A stretch of DNA of 64,000 bases from the NCBI RefSeq assembly GCF_011326755.1, contig NZ_JAAOIE010000002.1, positions 768,069-832,068 on the forward strand, read 5' to 3'. The notes beneath the pieces were generated by a model, which had not been told where the DNA came from, ran no database searches, and saw only the letters and a list, made by a program, of their open reading frames with translations. Of the stretch, positions 57,606-64,000 are shown in pieces (positions within the stretch are counted from its first letter, which is position 1; every line of letters starts with the position of its first letter). This DNA is from Cochlodiniinecator piscidefendens. GTDB taxonomy: Bacteria; Pseudomonadota; Alphaproteobacteria; Rhodobacterales; Rhodobacteraceae. The translations under genes and the position numbers were made by a program.

Positions 57606-58289
57606 ATGATAAAAATTGAAAACGTTTCGAAGAACTTTACGCTCCACAATCAAGGCAGCGCGCAAATCCCCGTTATCGAAGGCGCATCCTTAGACGTCGC
57701 AGCAGGCGAATGCGTTGCATTAATCGGAAACTCCGGTGCGGGAAAATCCACATTGATGCGGATGATCTACGGCAATTACCTTACTGCGTCGGGCCGCATC
57801 ATGGTGGGCGATGTAGATGTTGCACAGGCGGAACCACGTGAAATACTAGCCCTTCGGCGCGACACTTTAGGCTATGTCAGTCAATTTCTGCGGGTTGTGC
57901 CGCGTGTTTCAACTTTGGATGTTGTGGCTGAACCTTTGTTATCCATTGGATGCGACCGCGAAATCGCACTTGCCCGCGCACGGGATTTGCTGTCTCGGTT
58001 GAATATCCCTGAAACACTATGGACACTTTCGCCTACGACTTTTTCTGGCGGTGAACAGCAGCGCGTCAATATCGCGCGCGGTTTTGCCCATACTTATCCA
58101 GCAATGTTGCTTGATGAACCAACCGCAAGCCTTGATGCCACCAACCGCAATACGGTGTTATCACTGATTGAAGAAGCCAAAGCCCGCGGCGCGGCCATCA
58201 TAGGGATTTTCCATGACATAGAAGCACGTGAACGAGTTGCCGATCGAGAAGTAGATGTATCCGTGTTCACCCCACGAAAGGCCGCCTAA
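57606..58289 (+). CDS. phnL: C-P lyase ATP-binding protein PhnL
   Basis: 227-residue ABC-type ATPase; partner of PhnK on the C-P lyase core. Walker [20 protein letters not shown], signature [15 protein letters not shown], Walker [16 protein letters not shown]. The stop overlaps phnN by one base. Confidence 0.95.
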   Translation: MIKIENVSKNFTLHNQGSAQIPVIEGASLDVAAGECVALIGNSGAGKSTLMRMIYGNYLTASGRIMVGDVDVAQAEPREILALRRDTLGYVSQFLRVVPRVSTLDVVAEPLLSIGCDREIALARARDLLSRLNIPETLWTLSPTTFSGGEQQRVNIARGFAHTYPAMLLDEPTASLDATNRNTVLSLIEEAKARGAAIIGIFHDIEARERVADREVDVSVFTPRKAA

Positions 58290-58828
58290 TGCCGCGCATA
58301 TTCGCAGTTGTTGGCCCCTCAGGCGTGGGCAAAGACACACTAATGGAAGCGGCTCAAGCGCAGCTTCCTGACGTACACCTGATACGTCGGACCATCACAC
58401 GCCCAGAAAATGCAGGTGGCGAAAATTTCACAGGCGTATGCACAGAAAAATTTGAAGAATTACGCAAGGCCAATCTATTCGCTCTGCACTGGCAGGCGCA
58501 TGGACTGAGCTATGGCATTCCAACATCCACCAATGATTTATTGGCCAATGGGAAAACCGTAATCTTTAACGGCTCGCGCTTGATGCTCTCAGAGGCGGTT
58601 CAAGTTTTTCCCGAATTGAAAGTCATCCACATCACTGCAAACAGAGATGTTTTAGCCGCCCGACTAACCGCCAGAGGGCGCGAAAACCCTCTGGAAATCG
58701 AGCGTCGATTAGACCGGGCATATTTACCCTTGCCCGGTGGTTTAGATGTCATCGAAATCGACAACTCCGGCCTGTTAGAGCACTCTGTTCAGGCCGTTGT
58801 CGACGCGTTAGCCCCAGTGAGCAGATAG
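58289..58828 (+). CDS. phnN: Ribose 1,5-bisphosphate phosphokinase
   Basis: 179 residues, guanylate-kinase-like fold with P-loop VGPSGVGKDTLM and lid region RLTARGRENPLEIERRLDRA. Makes PRPP from ribose 1,5-bisphosphate, the last step of C-P lyase product recycling. Its 3' end overlaps the convergent DUF1045 gene by 40 bases. Confidence 0.95.
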   Translation: MPRIFAVVGPSGVGKDTLMEAAQAQLPDVHLIRRTITRPENAGGENFTGVCTEKFEELRKANLFALHWQAHGLSYGIPTSTNDLLANGKTVIFNGSRLMLSEAVQVFPELKVIHITANRDVLAARLTARGRENPLEIERRLDRAYLPLPGGLDVIEIDNSGLLEHSVQAVVDALAPVSR

Positions 58829-59511
58829 CGATGCAACAGATGAAAGCGGCCTGTCATTTTGTCTTCGCCGAACAAGCACAAATCCCTCATCGCAAATGGG
58901 CGAGGCAACAATGGCAACAAAGCTGGCTCAAGTATTTTGCAAATGGCTTCTGCGATGTCGTTGCTCAACCTGTTGCTCAGCGTCAGGTGAAACTGGAAAT
59001 CCTGAAAAACATAAGGATATCCCCAGCGCACCAAGTTTTCGTCTTGGGTCTGTGTCAAACCAGCAGCGCGACGGCGCAACAATTCCTCAGGGCTTGCGGG
59101 TCTGCGGTAATGATCCAACGATTGCACCACATCTGCCGCCAATTGAGACAAAGCAGCGGTATCCCCTTTGGGAACCAATGCCAAAAACCCACCCGGGCGT
59201 TGCAGGGCCAACCTAGGCAACTCTACCGAAGACAACCGATCTGCCAACAGCGCAAGATCAGTTTCCAGCTGCCCCAACGTGCAACCCTCAGCCAAATAAA
59301 ATGGCGGCTTTATCGTTCCATGGAATCCATACTTGCTTGGGGTCGATATGATCTGTTCCCAAGCAATCGGCAATTTCGGCAGAACGGGCATGTCCACAGA
59401 ACGGCCAAGGGTAGCATTCCAACCCAACCAAGCCGCAGCGAAATCTGCAAAGGCCCCCGGTTCAGGGGCGTAATACACAGCAAAACGTTTGAATTTTTTC
59501 ATAGCGCTCAT
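58789..59511 (-). CDS. DUF1045 (2H phosphoesterase-like) phosphonate-cluster protein
   Basis: 240 residues, matching the 'putative phosphonate metabolism protein' family (TIGR03223/DUF1045). Two HxTx-type motifs are visible, FHGTIKPPF and FHLTLSNRL, the hallmark of 2H phosphoesterases, which open cyclic phosphates. No phnP gene, whose product hydrolyses 5-phosphoribosyl 1,2-cyclic phosphate, is present in the cluster, so this protein may fill that step; this is inference. A start at the fourth codon (MKKFKRFAVYYAP) is equally possible. It converges on phnN and is divergent from phnM. Confidence 0.88.
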   Translation of the reverse strand: MSAMKKFKRFAVYYAPEPGAFADFAAAWLGWNATLGRSVDMPVLPKLPIAWEQIISTPSKYGFHGTIKPPFYLAEGCTLGQLETDLALLADRLSSVELPRLALQRPGGFLALVPKGDTAALSQLAADVVQSLDHYRRPASPEELLRRRAAGLTQTQDENLVRWGYPYVFQDFQFHLTLSNRLSNDIAEAICKILEPALLPLLPRPFAMRDLCLFGEDKMTGRFHLLHRYLLTGANASTTA

Positions 59512-59524
59512 TCTTACACATGCA

Positions 59525-59542
59525 TGTCACACCTCTGTGACA
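59525..59542. promoter_or_regulatory. Inverted repeat / Pho-box-like site upstream of phnM
   Basis: TGTCACA-CCTC-TGTGACA is a perfect 7-bp inverted repeat. Read as direct repeats, TGTCAC and TGTGAC are 11 bp apart, close to the CTGTCAT-N4-CTGTCAT PhoB pattern. It lies 41 bp upstream of phnM and just upstream of the divergent DUF1045 gene. Confidence 0.45.
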
Positions 59543-59582
59543 GATCTGTGCGAGTCAAGCCGTCTAGAAGACAGGAAACCCC

Positions 59583-60722
59583 ATGCGCGACTTAACTTTA
59601 ACTAATGCTCAGATCGTTCTTCCAAATGAAGTCATTAATGGAAGCATTCACATCAAGAACGGCATTATTACCGACGTTGATCAAGGTGGTAGCACACCAG
59701 CGGCAGCTATAGATTGCGAACGGGATTTTGTAATTCCCGGCCTTGTCGAACTACACACAGATAACCTAGAGCGTCACATCCAGCCCCGTCCCAAAGTCGG
59801 ATGGCCACATGCCGCTGCAATCTTGGCCCACGACGGTGAACTTGCCAGTGTTGGCATTACCACCGTCTTTGATGCGATGCGTGTTGGGTCCATCCCTGAT
59901 CAAAGCGCTGAATATGGCAAATACGCCCGACAATTGGCGACCGAATTGTGGGAACTACGCGACGCAGGTGCATTACGCATTTCCCATTTCCTACACCTTC
60001 GCGCCGAAGTCTGTTCTGAAACTCTGGTCGAAGAAATGCGCGAATTCGGGGTTCATGATCGCGTTGGCATCGTGAGTTTGATGGATCATACACCGGGTCA
60101 ACGACAGTTTCGCGACCTTAGTAAACTCAAGGCCTATGTTCAGGGCAAACATAATCTAAGCGACCCCGAATTTGACGTTCATGTCAGCCGTCTCAAAGAC
60201 CTGCGCAACGCAAATGGGGAACGTCACGAAACAGAGGCAGTAGCCGCTGCACAACGTTACGGGGCCGTATTGGCCAGCCATGATGACACAACAGCCGCCC
60301 ACGTAGCCACCAGCGCAAGCCATGGAATCCGCTTGGCCGAATTCCCCACAACCGTCGAAGCTGCGAAATCCTGTCGTGAACATGGCATCGCCGTAATGAT
60401 GGGCGCTCCTAATCTCATCCGCGGTGGATCTCATTCGGGAAATGTTGCAGCCCACGAACTGGCTGAGTTGGATTTGCTTGATATCGTTTCGTCGGACTAT
60501 GTGCCGTCTGCACTAATGTCAGCAGCATTTCTATTGGCCGACCTATGGGATGACCTCCCCAAGGCCATCTCAACCGTTACCGCTGCCCCTGCAAAAGCGG
60601 CAGGATTAACAGACCGAGGCCAAATTCGCTCAGGACTACGCGGCGATCTCGTGCGGATCAGCCGTGTTCAGGGCGCACCTGTCGTGCGAGGTGTCTGGTC
60701 ACAGGGCCAACAGATCGGTTAA
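59583..60722 (+). CDS. phnM: Alpha-D-ribose 1-methylphosphonate 5-triphosphate diphosphatase
   Basis: 379 residues of the amidohydrolase superfamily; releases pyrophosphate to give ribose 1-phosphonate 5-phosphate before C-P cleavage. The metal-binding pattern VELHTDNLERHIQPRPKVGWP and later ASHDDTTAAH and SDYVPSALMSAAF fit PhnM. It is transcribed separately from phnGHIJKLN, from its own promoter with a Pho-box-like repeat. Confidence 0.95.
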   Translation: MRDLTLTNAQIVLPNEVINGSIHIKNGIITDVDQGGSTPAAAIDCERDFVIPGLVELHTDNLERHIQPRPKVGWPHAAAILAHDGELASVGITTVFDAMRVGSIPDQSAEYGKYARQLATELWELRDAGALRISHFLHLRAEVCSETLVEEMREFGVHDRVGIVSLMDHTPGQRQFRDLSKLKAYVQGKHNLSDPEFDVHVSRLKDLRNANGERHETEAVAAAQRYGAVLASHDDTTAAHVATSASHGIRLAEFPTTVEAAKSCREHGIAVMMGAPNLIRGGSHSGNVAAHELAELDLLDIVSSDYVPSALMSAAFLLADLWDDLPKAISTVTAAPAKAAGLTDRGQIRSGLRGDLVRISRVQGAPVVRGVWSQGQQIG

Positions 60723-60738
60723 GGCTAATCCAAGATAA

Positions 60739-60780
60739 GAGCTGACCATTGGCATCATTTACCAAGGTCAGCTCAGATTT
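60739..60780. terminator. Hairpin between phnM and the alpha/beta hydrolase
   Basis: GAGCTGACC / GGTCAGCTC stem with inner TTGG / CCAA pairs, followed by AGATTTT. It lies between convergent genes and could serve both. Confidence 0.7.
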
Positions 60781-60819
60781 TAAGTAGAACTCATTAATTC
60801 CAATGTGTGCCTTTGCTTT

Positions 60820-61854
60820 TTAGAAGCTCCCAAAAAACTCAGAAACCTCTTGCGCTATTTGCCTATGCTCTAACCGACGCTCTTCACGCCCTTGCTCGCA
60901 GATAAACGCATCTTCTGGTTCCTCAGCCTGCAAGATCGCTAATCCTCTTTCGGTGCAAACGCCCAGAAAATCAAAATGCGATAGACCCGCAGGCTCTAAG
61001 TACTGAACATTTTCTTCAGGTAAAGCAGCAACAAGCGCGCGTGATTCAATCTCTAAATCCATTCCCATAATGTCTAACGGTGCCCCATACACCAACATCG
61101 GGCGCGCAATCGCACCTAAGCTTTCAAGTGAAAAAGATTGGGTGCCTCCAAGATCAAAAACAGCAAAACCGTTGATCCTAGGATCGGATAAGTCTGAACC
61201 GATACGTGTGCGGTCTTCGGGTGTCTTCGCTACATCCCACCTGTCAAAAATTCCACACACCAGCTCTCCGGGGTGTCTAGCGCAAAACTGATCCATCTTC
61301 TCAGTGTCGAACCGCCCGCCTGCTAATGCGATTGCCGTAAATCCGCCCAACGAATGCCCCGCCATAAAAATGCGATCTTCGTCCACCAACCGACTCAGCG
61401 CTGGCGTTTCGAGGATATAATCAATGGTGCGTGAAATATCGCGAGGACGTTCCCACAATTCCCGCTGATGATCAGGGTCGCGCAAAAATGTAGATGTCCC
61501 CGGGTGATTTATAGCCGCAACAATATACCCCTGCTCAACCAAAGCCTCCCCCAGCCACGCTTGGTTACGTGCGTTTCCAAACATCCCATGCGACAACACA
61601 ACAAGCGGATGTGACCCCTCTTCGGGTGCAGCATCACGAACAACAGATATGCTTTCCCAAACCGCATTCCCGTGCGCCTCTGTCTGCCCGTCAGACTGTT
61701 GCGTCGGATACCAGATATACCCCTCAAGTGGCCGCCCACCCTCAGCGTCTGCAATGGATAGATCTTGCAACCCCGTGTGATAGCCATCGGCGTATAGGGA
61801 CTGACTGCCCATTACCAGTGAGATAAGACAGACCAAAGGACCTTTGAATTTCAT
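60820..61854 (-). CDS. Exported alpha/beta hydrolase (dienelactone-hydrolase/PAF-acetylhydrolase-like)
   Basis: 344 residues with a signal peptide (KGPLVCLISLVMGSQSLYA). Fold motifs: VVLSHGMFGNARNQAWLGEAL (oxyanion region), AAINHPGTS, and the nucleophile elbow MAGHSLGGF, with a late LSHFDFLG for the catalytic His. Cys residues in FCARHPGELVCG and VCTERG...FICEQ suggest disulfides in the periplasm. The start at 61854 has GGAG nine bases upstream. It is divergent from an AraC-type regulator, which probably controls it. Confidence 0.85.
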   Translation of the reverse strand: MKFKGPLVCLISLVMGSQSLYADGYHTGLQDLSIADAEGGRPLEGYIWYPTQQSDGQTEAHGNAVWESISVVRDAAPEEGSHPLVVLSHGMFGNARNQAWLGEALVEQGYIVAAINHPGTSTFLRDPDHQRELWERPRDISRTIDYILETPALSRLVDEDRIFMAGHSLGGFTAIALAGGRFDTEKMDQFCARHPGELVCGIFDRWDVAKTPEDRTRIGSDLSDPRINGFAVFDLGGTQSFSLESLGAIARPMLVYGAPLDIMGMDLEIESRALVAALPEENVQYLEPAGLSHFDFLGVCTERGLAILQAEEPEDAFICEQGREERRLEHRQIAQEVSEFFGSF

Positions 61855-61940
61855 AACATCGACTCCAGATTTCGATTTCAGATGCTTTCGAAACTGGCTA
61901 GTCTTCGCTGTAGGAACAATAGGTTGACCCACCCGCCGCT

Positions 61941-61962
61941 GTCCTAGATCAAGATCAAGGAC
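61941..61962. promoter_or_regulatory. 22-bp palindromic operator between the hydrolase and AraC genes
   Basis: GTCCT-A-GATC-AA-GATC-A-AGGAC is a perfect palindrome apart from the four single A positions. It lies in the 133-bp divergent region, 26 bp upstream of the AraC-type gene. A likely binding site for the neighbouring regulator. Confidence 0.6.
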
Positions 61963-61987
61963 AAGATCCGCCAAAAGGAGAACAACA

Positions 61988-63019
61988 ATGGAAAGTGGTT
62001 TATTCGTTTTTCCGCTGCCCATCCTGACGTTCTTGCTGTCTGCAGTGGCCTGTGTCCTGTCACGGCGGCTGGATTTCGGCAACACCCTGTCGCAAAATCT
62101 CCTGACGTCCTTCCTCGGCCTCATCGCGATTGAATCGCTTTTGGTTGCGCTTCGGTTCGGATATGGCATTGAACGCTTTTTGCCATTGCAACGCACGCTT
62201 CCGCTTTTTGTCGGGCCGTTGCTTTATCTCACTTTTGCTATGTTAGCCGTGTCCAATTCACACAGGTATCCTGTGATCTTTCGCCATCTTCTTATTGCGG
62301 TTCTTGCCGCCGCTGCAATTCCGATGATCTTTGGCAACTGGATCAACATGGATTGGGTTATCGGCCTCAGCTACCTTATTTATGCGGTAGCCCTAATCCG
62401 TCTGCGTCTCAAAGGCGTAAACCATCTCACCTATGCGCGCCTAGAAATGGCCGGAAGCCTACAACGCTGGATCGCTTGGGGGGCCGCATTTTTGCTCGCC
62501 TTCTTGGCCTTTGACACTGCCATCACGATAAGCTTCATGATGCAGCGCGTGGACAACGTGTTTATCTTAATTTCCTACGCCTCGCTTCTGTTGGCGCCCG
62601 TTCTCATTGCGATCATCGTCATGATGTCAACGCAGACGCCAGCCCAACACGCAAAATCAAAACCTTCCCGAAACGCGAACACAGAAGCCGAAAAACTCGA
62701 ACAAGAAACACATGCATTTTTGCTCAAAACCCAACTTTACGTTGATACAGACCTCACGGTGGACCGCTTGGCCAAACGTCTCCATGTGCCAACACGATCG
62801 CTGTCGGCAGCAATTAACCAGACCAAAGGCGTGAATGTATCGCAATACGTGAATGATTTTCGATTGAACCACGCTGCGGACTTGCTTCTTAATTCCAAGC
62901 TAAGCGTCGCAAAAGTGATGGAGCATTCCGGCTTTCTCACCCGCTCCAATTTCTACCGTGAATTTCAACGCCTCTATAACGAAACGCCAGCGTCTTATCG
63001 GCAAAATCACAGCAGGTAG
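61988..63019 (+). CDS. Membrane-bound AraC family transcriptional regulator
   Basis: 343 residues: about seven N-terminal transmembrane helices (residues 5-220), a charged linker, and a C-terminal AraC HTH (about 240-340; LTVDRLAKRLHVPTRSLSAAINQTKG; LSVAKVMEHSGFLTRSNFYREFQRLYNETPASYR). Such proteins sense a membrane or external signal directly. AAAGGAGAACAAC precedes the ATG. Its likely target is the divergent hydrolase. Confidence 0.9.
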   Translation: MESGLFVFPLPILTFLLSAVACVLSRRLDFGNTLSQNLLTSFLGLIAIESLLVALRFGYGIERFLPLQRTLPLFVGPLLYLTFAMLAVSNSHRYPVIFRHLLIAVLAAAAIPMIFGNWINMDWVIGLSYLIYAVALIRLRLKGVNHLTYARLEMAGSLQRWIAWGAAFLLAFLAFDTAITISFMMQRVDNVFILISYASLLLAPVLIAIIVMMSTQTPAQHAKSKPSRNANTEAEKLEQETHAFLLKTQLYVDTDLTVDRLAKRLHVPTRSLSAAINQTKGVNVSQYVNDFRLNHAADLLLNSKLSVAKVMEHSGFLTRSNFYREFQRLYNETPASYRQNHSR

Positions 63020-63250
63020 GTCAACTTGCCCTCCTACTGGCGACAGGCCTATATCGTAAAAGAACTAGCATTACTTGCGCTTCTGCAGAATATTCCAGCT
63101 TTGTATCCAGTATTAAATATGGGCTTTGACCTCGTTCTTTCGCGGGGAAATCATCTCGCTCGATAAAGGCCAATGCAGGTTGTATTCATCTTTTGGCAAA
63201 TCAATAAACAACTAGGTCCCCAACAACCTACCATATGCATCGGGAAAATA

Positions 63251-63865
63251 GTGACCATCTTAATAGCTGCACTAAACACGTCGCTAAGGCTTAAGACAGA
63301 TGAACCAGTCACTTCCCAAATTCACGACTGCTTTGAAGATTATTTTCCTGCTCCAATCGAACAACACGTCCGTGAATTGAACCAAGCATATCCTTTCACT
63401 GGCCTCAAAGCGCAGATCATGGCTGATAACCTGACGGAGGGGCAGTGGTTATTGTATACAACCGCTTGTTTCAGCGGTCAGGTATTGAATGGAGGAATCG
63501 AACAATTTTTCTCAAATTGCCCCGGTCTTATCCGCGATGCTGAGTCGGTGCTTGCTGATTGGGCTTCAGTCGAATTTTTAACTGCATACAAAACTGCTGC
63601 GGCACCATTGCTCGAAGTTATCAAACGTCATGCCGAATTACCTCCTGTCGATCAGGAACATGAATTGGCCGATTTCTGGACGGCAATCGAAGCGGCAGAA
63701 AAGTTAATCGATGATGTTACTGCCGCCGAAATCAATACATCTGCTTACAGCGGCGACCGGAATGAAAACCCACAGAATTGGTTCACTAAACTGGAAACTA
63801 AAGTACTAAAGTTTGTGGAAGATAATCCCGAACAATTTATGCGTTCAAACATTGAAAACCGTTAA
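63251..63865 (+). CDS. DMP19-like (DUF4375) protein
   Basis: About 204 residues from a GTG start. The diagnostic region is LTEGQWLLYTTACFSGQVLNGGIEQFFSNCPG, matching the NGG-x-QFF-x-N pattern of the DMP19/DUF4375 family. In Neisseria DMP19 is an acidic DNA-mimic that blocks a repressor; this protein is also acidic (many Glu/Asp), but family members differ widely. The start is uncertain: an ATG at 63173 adds 26 residues with no family match. It stands alone. Confidence 0.7.
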   Translation: MTILIAALNTSLRLKTDEPVTSQIHDCFEDYFPAPIEQHVRELNQAYPFTGLKAQIMADNLTEGQWLLYTTACFSGQVLNGGIEQFFSNCPGLIRDAESVLADWASVEFLTAYKTAAAPLLEVIKRHAELPPVDQEHELADFWTAIEAAEKLIDDVTAAEINTSAYSGDRNENPQNWFTKLETKVLKFVEDNPEQFMRSNIENR

Positions 63866-63877
63866 GTTCCGGTCACT

Positions 63878-63906
63878 AAAAAGCCCTCCAAAAGGAGGGC
63901 TTTTTG
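63878..63906. terminator. Bidirectional terminator between the DMP19-like gene and gcvP
   Basis: AAAAAGCCCTCC / GGAGGGCTTTTT, a 12-bp perfect stem with an AAAA loop. The T and A tracts on both sides allow termination from either strand. Confidence 0.95.
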
Positions 63907-63935
63907 ATTTGCTTTAGAATGGCCCGATGGGCGGT

Positions 63936-64000
63936 TTATTCGTCTTCGTAGTCGGACATTGGGGGGCAGGAGCAGATGAGGTTTCTGTCACCATAAGCGT
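63936..64000 (-). CDS. gcvP: Glycine dehydrogenase (decarboxylating), C-terminal fragment
   Basis: Only the last 20 codons and the stop are in the window. The reading AYGDRNLICSCPPMSDYEDE is the typical GcvP C-terminus (AYGDRNLxCxCPPxxxY). The gene continues beyond the right edge on the minus strand. GcvP is the P-protein of the glycine cleavage system. Confidence 0.85.
   Translation of the reverse strand, partial: AYGDRNLICSCPPMSDYEDE

Noticed and set aside
58831..59595. 254-codon plus-strand frame over the DUF1045 gene
   Set aside because: Gln/Arg-rich translation without motifs; the minus-strand frame has clear 2H motifs and family match.

Overview
The window looks like chromosomal DNA of a marine alphaproteobacterium of the Rhodobacterales (Roseobacter group). 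The evidence is the combination of gene families: an ethylmalonyl-CoA pathway block next to sdh-mdh-suc, a LuxI/LuxR pair preceded by a small roseobacter-type ORF, trimethylamine monooxygenase with TMAO demethylase, and an alphaproteobacterial phn (C-P lyase) cluster. The species cannot be named from the sequence alone.

Layout. 1-5.2 kb: the 3' part of a BMP-type (nucleoside-like) ABC importer, then a TauE/SafE permease with its TIGR02186 partner. 5.2-8.4 kb: a RecD-like helicase, an acyl-homoserine-lactone synthase, its LuxR receptor and a 72-aa ORF, all on the minus strand. 8.6-35.5 kb: a carbon-metabolism block holding ccr, an acyltransferase, ecm, deoD, the sdh operon, an mcl2-nnrU-DUF1737-mch operon, mdh and a long sucC-sucD-sucA-sucB-lpd operon. 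Small lipoproteins or exported proteins sit between the enzyme genes. 35.7-39.2 kb: RidA, a GlxA-type regulator, a glycosyltransferase and a sulfotransferase-like protein. 39.3-40.1 kb: tRNA-Ser(GCT), the N-terminal stub of a phage-type integrase, and decayed DNA.

40.1-47.8 kb: a methylated-amine block: TMAO demethylase (tdm), trimethylamine monooxygenase (tmm), a binding-protein-fold protein with no signal peptide, a FadR-type regulator, and an Amt-family transporter that lacks both pore histidines. 48.2-60.7 kb: phosphonate use, with phnCDE1E2 plus a hexapeptide transferase, phnF, phnGHIJKLN, a DUF1045 2H-type protein and phnM. 60.8-64 kb: an alpha/beta hydrolase divergent from a membrane AraC regulator, a DMP19-like protein, and the last codons of gcvP.

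How it fits together: Ccr, Ecm, Mch and Mcl2 carry C2 units through the ethylmalonyl-CoA pathway toward malate and succinate, which the neighbouring Sdh, Mdh, SucCD and OGDH handle. Two repeated sequence motifs suggest shared control. A PhaR-like TGC(C/T)GC-N3-GC(A/G)GC palindrome lies upstream of ccr, ecm, mcl2 and mdh. A pair of TGTGATCACA palindromes with centres 21 bp apart lies upstream of both sdhC and sucC. The amine and phosphonate blocks next to the tRNA/integrase scar look like nutrient-scavenging modules for N and P.
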